A stretch of 64,000 bases of DNA from Veillonella denticariosi JCM 15641 (GTDB lineage: Bacteria; Bacillota; Negativicutes; Veillonellales; Veillonellaceae). The position numbers and the translations under genes are program-made. Below the pieces are notes generated by a model. That model saw nothing but the letters and a program-made list of their open reading frames with translations, did no database searches and had not been told where the DNA came from. This document shows, piece after piece, positions 1 to 9,041 of the stretch; position 1 is the first letter of the stretch, and every line of letters begins with the position of its first letter. The stretch lies in assembly GCF_002959855.1 (NCBI RefSeq), contig NZ_PPDB01000003.1, positions 536,372 to 600,371 of the forward strand. The letters run 5' to 3'.

Positions 1-390
1 TTCGGTTATTCCGAAGGGGTATTGGAATATAGAGGTCTTCATTTTGAAACGGAATGTCTGGAGGAAGCCAATCATCAGGGCGTGGCCGTTGTGAATTATA
101 CGGAGGCGGATATTCCGTATACTCGTATCATTGAACATAAGCATTTTGAGTTCGGCACGCAGCAGGTTACCTATGTGACGAAAGAGTATCCGAAAGACTG
201 GACAATAGGCGAAGAGGCGTATTATCCCGTAAATGATGTAAAGAATTTAGATTTATATGCTAAGTACGTAAAAAAAGCCGAAGCGGAGACGAAGGTAATC
301 TTTGGAGGCCGCTTAGGGGAATATAAATATTACGATATGGATAAGGTCATTGCGAGTGCGTTGTCACTGGTTGAAAGAGAATTGGTTTAA
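1..390 (+). CDS. glf: UDP-galactopyranose mutase, C-terminal part (partial)
   Basis: The frame is open from the first base, so the gene starts upstream of the window; the TTG at 22 is an internal codon. The visible 129 residues match the C-terminal third of Glf: an F-G-Y-x-x-G-x-L-E-Y-R-x-L-x-F-E-T-E stretch, then VNYTEADIPYTRIIEHKHF and the closing GRLGEYKYYDMD block. Glf is a flavoenzyme that converts UDP-galactopyranose to UDP-galactofuranose in the cytoplasm, supplying Galf to surface glycans. The glycosyltransferases, flippase and polymerase that follow fit this. Family recognition is from motif memory; the FAD-binding N-terminus is outside the window. Confidence 0.9.
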   Translation, partial: FGYSEGVLEYRGLHFETECLEEANHQGVAVVNYTEADIPYTRIIEHKHFEFGTQQVTYVTKEYPKDWTIGEEAYYPVNDVKNLDLYAKYVKKAEAETKVIFGGRLGEYKYYDMDKVIASALSLVERELV

Positions 391-489
391 TGGTGTATTA
401 TTATGTGCTATGAGTACGATTTCATATGCTGCAAGAGCAGTACAAGGGGTTAGGGGAAAGCGTGCATAGCTTATGTAAGGAGTGAAATA

Positions 490-1263
490 GTGAATATAAA
501 AATATTAGTAGCCACACATAAGCAATATTGGATGCCTGAAGATCACGTATATATGCCAATTCATGTTGGGCGTGAAGGAAAAGCTGATTTAGGATATGTA
601 GGTGACAATACAGGGGATAATATTTCGCTGAAAAATCCTAATTATTGTGAATTGACAGCATTATATTGGGCGTGGAAGAATCTTGATGCAGATTATGTAG
701 GGCTTGTTCATTACAGACGGTATTTTACGCGTAAAGAGGTGCGCTCTGTAGAGGATAAAAAGAATCAGATCCTAACCGGTGCGGAATGGGAAGGTTTACT
801 TTCACAATATCCTGTAGTGGTAGCGGATAAGCGCAAATACTATGTTGAATCGAATCGTTCACATTACAATCACGCTCATCATACGGAGGGGCTTGATATA
901 GCGGAACAGATCATCGCCGAGAAATATCCTGAATATAGTGCTGCTTTCACAACGGTCTGTAATCGTACCTGGGCGCACATGTTCAATATGTTTGTGATGC
1001 GTCGAGACCTATACAATCAGTATTGTGAGTGGATGTTCTCCATATTGGAGGAGCTCGAAAAGCGTGTAGACATTTCCGGTTATGATGTGTACGAATCGCG
1101 CATTTTCGGGTTTGTCAGCGAAATTCTGCTCGATGTGTGGCTTGAAGCGAATCATATTGAGTACAAGGAACAAAATGTGTCCTTTATGGAGCCGCAGAAT
1201 TGGTTGAAAAAGGGCTCAGCCTTTATATTACGTAAATTCGGTTATACGAATAAGGTCAGGTAA
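490..1263 (+). CDS. DUF4422 glycosyltransferase
   Basis: This 257-residue protein carries DUF4422 hallmarks: an N-terminal hydrophobic strand followed by ATHK, NYCELTALYWAWKN around residues 51-64, and GLVHYRRYF at 71-79. DUF4422 proteins occur in capsule and exopolysaccharide clusters and are thought to be glycosyltransferases; donor and acceptor here are unknown. The start is GTG at 490, preceded by AAGGAG at 477-482. A 99-base gap separates it from glf, and the next gene begins two bases after its stop, so it is almost certainly cotranscribed and translationally coupled with the GT2 gene. Confidence 0.8.
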   Translation: MNIKILVATHKQYWMPEDHVYMPIHVGREGKADLGYVGDNTGDNISLKNPNYCELTALYWAWKNLDADYVGLVHYRRYFTRKEVRSVEDKKNQILTGAEWEGLLSQYPVVVADKRKYYVESNRSHYNHAHHTEGLDIAEQIIAEKYPEYSAAFTTVCNRTWAHMFNMFVMRRDLYNQYCEWMFSILEELEKRVDISGYDVYESRIFGFVSEILLDVWLEANHIEYKEQNVSFMEPQNWLKKGSAFILRKFGYTNKVR

Positions 1264-1265
1264 TC

Positions 1266-2327
1266 ATGATGAATCCGGTAGTATCTATCATCGTTGCCGC
1301 TTATAATGCGGAGACGACCATCGAGCGCCTCGTTCAAAGTGTATATTCCCAGACTGTTGACCGGTCACAGTATGAATTGATCATCATTGATGACGGTTCT
1401 ACGGATAGAACCGGTGAGATTTTGGATGCATTGGTGTCTACGTATCCCGACATGACAGTTGTCATCCGCCATATTTCCAACGGTGGCGTATGCGAGGCCC
1501 GTAATCAGGGCTTATTGTTGGCACGTGGTGAATTTGTGACCTTTATGGATTCTGATGATTATTATGGTGAGAACATATTGCAATCATTTTTTGATTATCG
1601 TCAGCGTTATCCGCAGGTTGAAATATGGAAATATGGGGCTATTGAACATTATATCGAGCATAATCTCAGTATCAGGGATAAGATAAATGATGTGGTGCCT
1701 TTTATATCTGAAAGCAAAACCGATATCTTACGAATGGTACTTGAAATGGAATATATTCCGTTGTTCGGCTATGTTTGGAACGGCTTTTACAGACGGTCGA
1801 TCATCACCGCTCATAATATACGTTTTTCCGAACGATATATCATGGAAGACTTTATGTTTTCCTTTGAATACCTCACACAGGCCAAGTCTATGGGGACGAT
1901 TCCCGACGTGTATTATCATTATATATTGGATTTTGATAAGTCCAGCTTATCGAAAAAACGGGAATCGAAGTATTATGAAATGTATCGATTAAAGGTTCAA
2001 ACCATTTATGAGTATATGCAGACTGCCGACATTGACGATAATGCTTGTTTTCAATTATTGAGCCGGTTATATGTCAAATATATGTATTCCTCATTGGAAC
2101 GAATGGGGGCGTCCATTTTTGAAACATATAAATGGCTTCAATTGTTATGGAGGGATTCCCTGTTTAAAGCGATGCAGAAACATATGTGCAGCGGACTATC
2201 TCTGATCGGCGTATTATCAGTGCTGTTGAAGTACAGATGCACTGCAGCCGTTATTTTATGTACCGAGGGCATCTCGTTTGTACGTCATCGTTGTAAGGGA
2301 TTATTTGCTAAGATTAAATCGAGTTAG
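1266..2327 (+). CDS. GT2-family glycosyltransferase
   Basis: This 353-residue protein has a classic GT-A fold N-terminus: VSIIVAAYNAE, then IIDDGSTD at about 40-47 (nucleotide-sugar binding) and FMDSDD at 93-98 (the DXD metal site), with the ARNQGL motif between. It transfers a sugar from a nucleotide donor during assembly of a repeat unit on the cytoplasmic face. The C-terminal 120 residues contain a hydrophobic stretch that may bind the membrane. ATG at 1266 is immediately followed by a second ATG at 1269; either could be used. It overlaps no neighbour but sits two bases after the DUF4422 gene. Confidence 0.88.
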   Translation: MMNPVVSIIVAAYNAETTIERLVQSVYSQTVDRSQYELIIIDDGSTDRTGEILDALVSTYPDMTVVIRHISNGGVCEARNQGLLLARGEFVTFMDSDDYYGENILQSFFDYRQRYPQVEIWKYGAIEHYIEHNLSIRDKINDVVPFISESKTDILRMVLEMEYIPLFGYVWNGFYRRSIITAHNIRFSERYIMEDFMFSFEYLTQAKSMGTIPDVYYHYILDFDKSSLSKKRESKYYEMYRLKVQTIYEYMQTADIDDNACFQLLSRLYVKYMYSSLERMGASIFETYKWLQLLWRDSLFKAMQKHMCSGLSLIGVLSVLLKYRCTAAVILCTEGISFVRHRCKGLFAKIKSS

Positions 2328-2340
2328 AAAGAGCGTTATT

Positions 2341-3492
2341 ATGACAAATCGGGAACATAAAGGATTACGTGTGTTACAAGTGGGGATGACACGTAATTTG
2401 GGCGGTATTGAAACATATCTGATTGAGCAGTTTCGACATTTGGATACGAGTCGGATCACCTATGATTTTGTCAACATTACCGGTGAATATGCCATATGTT
2501 ATGAAGATGAAATACTAGGTGCGGGCAGTAAGATTTTTAAGGTTGTTTCTAGGCATAAAAATCCCTTATTGCATTATTGGCAATGGCTCACTATCGCATT
2601 TAAAAATAGAGGCGTTTATGATGCCGTCGTATTAAATACGAACAGCTTGGAATACGTGTTTCCTCTCGTATTGGGAAAATTGTTTCATATTCCCGTTCGT
2701 GTCATCCACAGTCATAATTCGGGCTTTGAAAATAAACAGGGGTTAGCGCGAAGGCTGCTGGTAGGGATGAATAAGAAATTATTGTCCTGGAGTGCTAATT
2801 TGCGCTTCGCCTGCAGTCGTTTCGCCGGTCAGTGGATGTTCGTCAACAAGCCGTATCATGTCATTTATAATGCCATCGATATTCATAAGTATGATGCAGA
2901 TGATTCCGTTCGGAAGGCGATGCGTCAGTCGTTGGGTTTGGATCGGACGTTGACCTTATTGCATGTAGGGCGTTTTTCTTACCAGAAGAATCACACTTTT
3001 TTATTAGATATAGTCAGAGAGGTTCATCGTATTCATCCAGACTCTGTTTTACTGCTGGTGGGGGATACGACGGAGGAAAGCGTTTATCTATCTGAAGTAA
3101 GGCGAAAAATTGATGAATATGGTTTACATGATGCGGTTCGCCTGTTGGGGCGACGAGATGATGTGAATCGCATTATGCAGGCGGCGGATGTGCTTGTGAT
3201 GCCATCCTTTTTTGAAGGCCTTACCGTTGTCGGTATCGAGGCACAAGCATCGGATTTGCCGTTACTATTATCCGATACAGTTACGCATGAACTGAGTTTG
3301 TTGCCATCGACGCGGTTTATTTCACTAGATGCGGGGATCGATACATGGGCACAAGCCGTTATAGAGGCTAAACGGAATCATCGTCAAAGCCGATACGATG
3401 AATTGAAAGCGGCCGGCTATGACATTGAACATGAAACGAAACGCGTTGAGAATTTATTGATAGACACATATCATAAGTTTGTAAATAAGTAG
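2341..3492 (+). CDS. GT4-family glycosyltransferase
   Basis: This 383-residue GT-B glycosyltransferase has an N-terminal GxGGxE-like acceptor loop (RNLGGIETYL, about 18-27). Its C-terminal donor domain starts at LHVGRFSYQKNH and carries the E-x7-E motif in FFEGLTVVGIEAQ. It resembles CapM/EpsF-type enzymes of exopolysaccharide clusters. The longest frame begins at 2278, but the ATG at 2341 places it just after the GT2 stop (2327) and gives a standard N-terminus; the upstream extension overlaps the GT2 gene and is rich in basic residues unlike the family. The sugar added cannot be told from sequence. Confidence 0.87.
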   Translation: MTNREHKGLRVLQVGMTRNLGGIETYLIEQFRHLDTSRITYDFVNITGEYAICYEDEILGAGSKIFKVVSRHKNPLLHYWQWLTIAFKNRGVYDAVVLNTNSLEYVFPLVLGKLFHIPVRVIHSHNSGFENKQGLARRLLVGMNKKLLSWSANLRFACSRFAGQWMFVNKPYHVIYNAIDIHKYDADDSVRKAMRQSLGLDRTLTLLHVGRFSYQKNHTFLLDIVREVHRIHPDSVLLLVGDTTEESVYLSEVRRKIDEYGLHDAVRLLGRRDDVNRIMQAADVLVMPSFFEGLTVVGIEAQASDLPLLLSDTVTHELSLLPSTRFISLDAGIDTWAQAVIEAKRNHRQSRYDELKAAGYDIEHETKRVENLLIDTYHKFVNK

Positions 3493-3504
3493 TGGGGAGA
3501 ACGT

Positions 3505-5484
3505 ATGGACTTAGTATTACAACAAGCGATTGATGCACACTCCGTCATTACGTTTGACGTGTACGATACGTTGATATATCGCGTTTTATATCGCGATAGA
3601 GATCTATGGCATTTGGTGGATCGGGAATATCAGAAACGAAATCATGTAGAATCTATTGATTTCTATCGAAAACGGGAGCTTTCAGATAGGAAAGCTCGCA
3701 AAACATACCCGTATAGAGAGGTGACGCTTGATGAAATATACGAAGTATTCGCTGATGTATACGGTAAGGATTTAGCCGATGCTTGTAAAAGTTTAGAAAT
3801 AGAACTGGAAATCAATCTGACCTTTCCTAACGATCCTATTGTGAAAGCTTTTCACTATGCATTACAGCAGGGAAAAGATGTATATATCATTTCTGATATG
3901 TATCTGACGGATGCAACGATTGCAGACGTATTGGCGTATAATGATATTGTTGGATATAAAAAATTGTTTGCATCTTGTATGTATCGAAAAACAAAACATG
4001 AGTCCGGTGAATTATTTACGGCCGTATTGGATGAGATTCAGGTACAGCCGCAGGATGTATTACATGTGGGCAACGACGTAAAGGCCGATATAGAGCGGTC
4101 TAAATCACGAGGCTTGGATGCGTATCTGGTGAAACCGGCCAATCGCACGCAGTATGTAAATGTGACCAGGGCCAAGTCCGATTTAAATTATTCGCTATTG
4201 TACGGGTTTATTACAAAATATAACTCATCAAATATAGCGGAACCATCAGATGCTGTAGAAGCATTGTCACTAACGGATGTATCAGAATTATCGAAAGTAA
4301 CTGATACATTGGCGTATCGATTGGGCTTTGATGTATTCGGTCCCATTGTTACGGGCTTTATGCAATGGGTCGAGCAACAAAGAAAATCCTATAATCTTGA
4401 TTCCATTTTGTTTTTAGCGCGTGACGGCTATGTGTTACAAAAGATTTCCGATTCCGTTCGAGATAGCATCGACACGTTTTATTCCTATTTATCCCGTCGT
4501 TCTGTTGTGATTCCGCTGCTTCAATATCAGCAGTCCCTGGAAGATATTTTAAATCTTTACAAATCGTGGCAGTCCGGCATTACATTGACGACGTTTTTCA
4601 ACAGATTAGGTATACCGTATGATGCGGATATCATCCGCTCCGTGGGACTGTCGGAAAGCGATACGTTCAGCAGAGCGGAATTATCTACGGATGGTCGGAT
4701 TCAGGCCTTATATGACTGCGTTCGAGATCGGGTTATGATGAACTCGCAGGAGCAGGGGGCTTTATTGTATGACTATATCCGTCAATACAGCACGTATACA
4801 AAAATCGGTATTGTCGATTTGGGATCCGGTACGATTGTAGAGGCGTTAAAGCAGTATAGCCGCATTAATCATATCGATATAGAGTGGATTCCTCTGTACT
4901 TACAAAACAGTCTTAAACCGGCAGAATCGTATATCGATATTAGCGAAAACTATGAACTGCAAACGGCATTGCGTCTGGGATACATGTTTTTAGAGGTGTT
5001 CTTTACCGCTCCTCATGGTACGACATTGGGATATACGCGTACCGAAGATGGTGCAGTTGAGGCTGTGCTGGAAGCCTATGAATATGATGCCATACCGGAT
5101 AGCTATAAAGTTCGTCTACGGGAATTACATCAAGGGGCGATAGATTTTTATAAGGGCTACCCCGTTGATATGACTCGGTACGGCTCTATTGATACAGATA
5201 CGATTATGACTAATTTTAATTACTTTGTTTTACATCCTACCGATGAAGACCTCACATACTGGGGTTCTTATCCGGTGTATATTGATTCCTTTGAACCGAT
5301 GGTAAAATGCGGTACATTATCATCGTATGCAGCCAATCCGAAGCGATTATATGATGATTTCAAGAACAGTGTATGGCCTGCAGGATTTATGCATGCTGTC
5401 GGTCATTCCAATATATTGTTACGAATGTTGAGCCGGGGGAATCAACTGAGGCTGATTTTGCGAGATAAGTGGGGGAAACGATGA
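3505..5484 (+). CDS. HAD-superfamily protein, COG5610-like, polysaccharide locus
   Basis: This is a 659-residue, two-part protein. The first ~215 residues are a HAD domain: motif I TFDVYDTL (D18, with Tyr at +2 where phosphatases have Asp), motif II IISDMYLT, a motif III lysine near RKTKHESG, and motif IV HVGNDVKADIERS. The remaining ~440 residues are a domain I cannot assign but which accompanies this HAD domain in COG5610-type proteins of capsule and LPS clusters. Tyr at D+2 is also the arrangement in haloacid dehalogenases, so ordinary phosphatase activity is not assured. GGGGAG precedes ATG 3505. It overlaps the flippase start by four bases (ATGA). Confidence 0.75.
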   Translation: MDLVLQQAIDAHSVITFDVYDTLIYRVLYRDRDLWHLVDREYQKRNHVESIDFYRKRELSDRKARKTYPYREVTLDEIYEVFADVYGKDLADACKSLEIELEINLTFPNDPIVKAFHYALQQGKDVYIISDMYLTDATIADVLAYNDIVGYKKLFASCMYRKTKHESGELFTAVLDEIQVQPQDVLHVGNDVKADIERSKSRGLDAYLVKPANRTQYVNVTRAKSDLNYSLLYGFITKYNSSNIAEPSDAVEALSLTDVSELSKVTDTLAYRLGFDVFGPIVTGFMQWVEQQRKSYNLDSILFLARDGYVLQKISDSVRDSIDTFYSYLSRRSVVIPLLQYQQSLEDILNLYKSWQSGITLTTFFNRLGIPYDADIIRSVGLSESDTFSRAELSTDGRIQALYDCVRDRVMMNSQEQGALLYDYIRQYSTYTKIGIVDLGSGTIVEALKQYSRINHIDIEWIPLYLQNSLKPAESYIDISENYELQTALRLGYMFLEVFFTAPHGTTLGYTRTEDGAVEAVLEAYEYDAIPDSYKVRLRELHQGAIDFYKGYPVDMTRYGSIDTDTIMTNFNYFVLHPTDEDLTYWGSYPVYIDSFEPMVKCGTLSSYAANPKRLYDDFKNSVWPAGFMHAVGHSNILLRMLSRGNQLRLILRDKWGKR

Positions 5485-6725
5485 AAGTTAATTGGTCATT
5501 GTTGGAAAATATCGGATCCCTGTTAACCGTGAAGGGGCTTCAATATGTGCTCAGTTTTATCACCTTTCCTTATTTGGTTCGCGTGTTACACGTCGACGGA
5601 TTCGGTGAACTGGCGTTTGCTACGGGTATCATTCAATACTTTTTGCTGGTATCCAATTTCGGTTTCGATCTGAGTGGCCCTAAAAGCATAGCTCGTCACG
5701 ATAGAGGACCCAAGCGGGGCTTTTATTTCACCTCGATTATGGGGGCGAAACTCTTTATTTTGTTGCTTCTGACGGTGGTTTTTGCCTTGGCGCTCGTTGC
5801 GCTTTCTCATTGGTTCACGTTTAACGCTCTACTATACGTCGCGATTTACTTGAATGTCATCGGGACGGCACTATTTCCGATATGGTTCTTTCAAGGTATA
5901 CAAAAAATGCGGTACATCACATTTGTCAGTATTATGGGCCGGATTATATCGGTGGCGGGTATTTTCCTGTTTGTGAAAGCGGCGGATGATATCGTATGGG
6001 CCGGTTTTTTCCAATCCATTACCACCGTTATTGCGGCGGTGTGTTCCTGGGGGATTATTATTAAGGAATATCCCGATATATTGATCAGAGTAAAATGGAG
6101 TCATATCAAGGACGCGATCAAAGATAGCCTTCCTTATTTCGGCTCTATGGTTGCCATTAATTTGTACACCACGTCTACCATTGTTTTTTTAGGGCTGTTA
6201 ACCTCTGACTATATCGTGGGTATCTATAGTGCGGCGAATCGCATTATCGATGCTTTCAGAGGCGGCTTGAGTCCGATTGTGGACGCTTTGTATCCATTTG
6301 TGAACAAAGCGGCGAAGGAATCGAAAGAACGGGCTAAAGCCATTTTACGCAAGGCTTTCATCATTTTATGTACCGGTACATCCGTATTGTGTATCGGCAT
6401 CTTGATTACAGCACAATGGTTGGTTTATTATATTCTTGGACCGAGTTATGAAGACTCCGTATCGGTATTACAAATCCTGGCGTTCTTACCGCTCATCGTG
6501 ATTTCCAGTAATATTTACGGGCTTTTCGGAATGATATCCTTCGGTCATCAGAAGGAATTCGTTACAGTTTTAGTTCATTCCGCTATTTTAGATTTGTGTA
6601 TTGTATTTCCGTTGATTTATTATATGAAAGCTGATGGCGCGGCGTTGACGATGGTGCTGACCGAGATATATGTACTGTACCGATGCGTCAAATTTGTCAA
6701 TGCCAGCGATTTTAGATTCTTATGA
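5481..6725 (+). CDS. Wzx-like oligosaccharide flippase (MOP superfamily)
   Basis: This 414-residue integral membrane protein has about 12 hydrophobic segments and starts VNWSLLENIGSLLTVKGLQYVLSF-like, typical of the polysaccharide transporter branch of the MOP superfamily. It would flip lipid-linked repeat units across the inner membrane before polymerisation. The start chosen is ATG 5481, overlapping the previous stop as ATGA and preceded by GTGGGGGAA; a GTG at 5469 in the same frame overlaps the ribosome-binding site and is less likely. The Wzy-like gene two genes downstream completes a Wzx/Wzy-dependent pathway. Confidence 0.85.
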   Translation: MKVNWSLLENIGSLLTVKGLQYVLSFITFPYLVRVLHVDGFGELAFATGIIQYFLLVSNFGFDLSGPKSIARHDRGPKRGFYFTSIMGAKLFILLLLTVVFALALVALSHWFTFNALLYVAIYLNVIGTALFPIWFFQGIQKMRYITFVSIMGRIISVAGIFLFVKAADDIVWAGFFQSITTVIAAVCSWGIIIKEYPDILIRVKWSHIKDAIKDSLPYFGSMVAINLYTTSTIVFLGLLTSDYIVGIYSAANRIIDAFRGGLSPIVDALYPFVNKAAKESKERAKAILRKAFIILCTGTSVLCIGILITAQWLVYYILGPSYEDSVSVLQILAFLPLIVISSNIYGLFGMISFGHQKEFVTVLVHSAILDLCIVFPLIYYMKADGAALTMVLTEIYVLYRCVKFVNASDFRFL

Positions 6726-6754
6726 CAGTCATTTGAGAAAAGTTGAGAAGATAT

Positions 6755-7417
6755 ATGAATATGTATATTATTAATGAACTTAAAAGAAAATGGTGGCAAA
6801 TAGCTCTTGTGGGTATTGTCTGTGCCATTGCCATTATGATTACCAGAACAATTCTAGTAAAACCTGTCATGGTGCATGGTCCTATTAATGCATCCGTCAT
6901 ATTTGCATTAGATGATCAGACTCCGAATCTGGTAGTGAAGCCGGAGACTCAGATAAAGGGGGTCCTTAATTCCCAGGGTTACATCGTGGGCTTTATAAAA
7001 CAGACATCCGATACCATCGACTGGAATAAGATTAATTCCAACTGGGATACGATGGATTCCATCAACCAATTTAAATGGTATCAGCAACATATCTTTGTCA
7101 ACTCCGATGATCCTAAACTATATGAACTGTACATTATGTTTGATCCTAATGATATACAAGATGAGGAATATGTAAAAGCGCATCTAGATGGATTGACCGA
7201 TCAGTATATCGCTTATGCAAACCGCAATGTGCAGGCAATGAGCCCCTATTATTCGCTTTGCGTGATTCACAAAGAAATCATTTTCGGTGATGATCGACAC
7301 CATGAAGAGGGCTTTTTATATGTAAAATATGGCATTATAGGATTTGTATTGGGTTCTCTCGTAATGAGTTTATTGATCTCTGTTACGGCTGTGAGGAAGT
7401 ATCGTCATGGTAGATAG
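6755..7417 (+). CDS. Two-TM protein, Wzz-like chain-length determinant candidate
   Basis: This protein has about 220 residues, one TM segment near residues 13-33 and another near the C-terminus (GIIGFVLGSLVMSLLISVTA), with a polar domain of ~155 residues between. That topology, and the C-terminal end RKYRHGR, is what Wzz/polysaccharide co-polymerases show, and the position between flippase and polymerase fits. No clear Wzz proline-glycine motif is visible, so this is a placement by topology and context. TTG 6743 is also in frame, but ATG 6755 follows GAGAAG at a normal distance; ATG 6761 is an alternative. The end overlaps the next gene by 11 bases. Confidence 0.55.
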   Translation: MNMYIINELKRKWWQIALVGIVCAIAIMITRTILVKPVMVHGPINASVIFALDDQTPNLVVKPETQIKGVLNSQGYIVGFIKQTSDTIDWNKINSNWDTMDSINQFKWYQQHIFVNSDDPKLYELYIMFDPNDIQDEEYVKAHLDGLTDQYIAYANRNVQAMSPYYSLCVIHKEIIFGDDRHHEEGFLYVKYGIIGFVLGSLVMSLLISVTAVRKYRHGR

Positions 7418-8723
7418 CCTGTTATGGTTTTCGTTATTATCGCTACTGTCTGTCGTCATGCTGATGCTGACGCTGTATGTGCTGGACTTCGATCTGCTTT
7501 CACCAATTATCGCCACACAATCATCGCTGACGATTGCCGGTATACTGTGCAGCATCATGGTTAATCGTTGGAAATTGCCGATGCATGGTGATACGATATT
7601 GATTTTAATCACGGTACAGATGGTTATGACCGCAGGGGCCTTGTATGTGGCCTATTGTTTACATGATAATCAGACCATACCTATGAAAGTTGATAATCAA
7701 CTGCATACGATTAATGATGTATATATCCCTGTCTATCGTCAAGTGATGATGTGGGTTCTGCTGTTCGTCATCGTTGGACTTGCGGGCCATGAGATGTATA
7801 CACTGGCCGCCAAGGTGGGCAATCGTAATGGTATACTGGGCATCGCCAGCAGTATACGGCCTTATATTATGGCTGAAAGTTCAACTGTACAGCTGTCACG
7901 TTGGATGGCATATTATCAAATTCTGGTGCAGCAACTGACGTATATATCATTATTCGCGTTTATTCAACGCGTTGTATGTAAAAGATGGCAATGGAGCAAT
8001 TTATCGTATTTGATACCGTTGTTATTCTTCTTTCCTTTTGTATACTTAACGACGGGCCGTATTTTAATTATAACGTTGGTGATTTTTATATTTACGGTCA
8101 CGGGTCATGCATTGTATCGGAAATACGACGGTTATGAATATGCGAAGAAGCTGTTTACGACGGCGGGCGTTTCCTTTTTGAGTTTCTTTCTACTATTTAT
8201 TATCGTGGGGACATTATTCGGAAAAGGCGTCAGCGCCGATAAATCAGCTTTTGAAATTCTGGCGCACTACGCAGGCATATCCCTTTCGGCATTTGATGTC
8301 ATCTTACACTATCAACTGCCTGACTCCACGTTAATCGGGCAAACGCTGTTTGTAGGGCCTTATGGAAACTTAAATACGCTGGGATTTGCACTGCCGAAGC
8401 CGAGTATTTTCTTGTTCTTTACGTATTTTAATAATATAGATACCAATGTATATACGGCGCTGATGCGGTATTATCATGATTTCTCGTTTATCGGCATGTA
8501 TCTGTTTGCACTGCTGATTATTCTGATTTACAGCATTCTGTACTACACATGCAGACAAAGAAATAATATCCTATTGATATTGGCCTACGCCACCTTTGTG
8601 TATCCGCTATATCTATTTTACGTGGACGATCGGATTTTTATCGATTTTTTCGGATCACAAATCGTTTATGTAATCGTACTGCAATATATACTGATTAAAC
8701 TGCTATATAAACAAAAATCGTAA
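7407..8723 (+). CDS. Wzy-like O-antigen/oligosaccharide polymerase
   Basis: This 438-residue, very hydrophobic protein has about 11-12 predicted TM segments and a large polar loop between roughly residues 280 and 330 that includes several aromatic residues. Wzy proteins diverge strongly and are usually recognised this way: many TMs, one long external loop, and position next to wzx. It would join flipped repeat units at the periplasmic face. ATG 7407 overlaps the preceding gene, indicating translational coupling. It is the last gene of the operon; no strong terminator follows, only a weak GGCTG/CAGCC pair around 8732-8757. Confidence 0.65.
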   Translation: MVDSLLWFSLLSLLSVVMLMLTLYVLDFDLLSPIIATQSSLTIAGILCSIMVNRWKLPMHGDTILILITVQMVMTAGALYVAYCLHDNQTIPMKVDNQLHTINDVYIPVYRQVMMWVLLFVIVGLAGHEMYTLAAKVGNRNGILGIASSIRPYIMAESSTVQLSRWMAYYQILVQQLTYISLFAFIQRVVCKRWQWSNLSYLIPLLFFFPFVYLTTGRILIITLVIFIFTVTGHALYRKYDGYEYAKKLFTTAGVSFLSFFLLFIIVGTLFGKGVSADKSAFEILAHYAGISLSAFDVILHYQLPDSTLIGQTLFVGPYGNLNTLGFALPKPSIFLFFTYFNNIDTNVYTALMRYYHDFSFIGMYLFALLIILIYSILYYTCRQRNNILLILAYATFVYPLYLFYVDDRIFIDFFGSQIVYVIVLQYILIKLLYKQKS

Positions 8724-8937
8724 TAGACCAGTGGCTGAGGATCAATCCGGTTCCAGCCCCTTCTTTCTATAGTGTCAATAAGTTATATATGAATGATAAA
8801 CCTACAATATCTTTCATTTTAACGGATTAATTTAGGATTCAGCATGTTTTTAGTATTGACCTAGTATAAACTTTCATCATATCGTATACTATAGGTAAGA
8901 TGCGACAGTATGCCCCGTGTGCAGGTGCCTGACGGTT

Positions 8938-9000
8938 CGGTATATTTCGCACGCAAGTGATTTGGCGTATTTTGCCGCCGGTGGCTCGGCATATTTCGCC
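8938..9000. repeat. Three phased GGC-n-TATTT-n-GCC imperfect palindromes
   Basis: Three 13-mers begin at 8939 (GGTATATTTCGCA), 8964 (GGCGTATTTTGCC) and 8988 (GGCATATTTCGCC), spaced 25 and 24 bases apart. The second and third have GGC/GCC arms flanking an AT core; the first is weaker. They lie 40-100 bases upstream of the hydrogenase start in an otherwise gene-free stretch of 318 bases (8724-9041). Phasing by about 24-25 bases suggests repeated binding of a regulator or a repeat-derived insertion. The rest of this intergenic stretch shows TTGACC at about 8855 and TATACT about 23 bases later, too far apart for a normal promoter. Confidence 0.5.
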
Positions 9001-9041
9001 CCCAAAGGTTTATAGTTATAGTTTGTCCCGAGGAGGTCCTC

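Noticed and set aside
2278..2340. Upstream start for the GT4 gene
   Set aside because: It overlaps the GT2 gene and adds a basic stretch not expected at the N-terminus; ATG 2341 is better placed.
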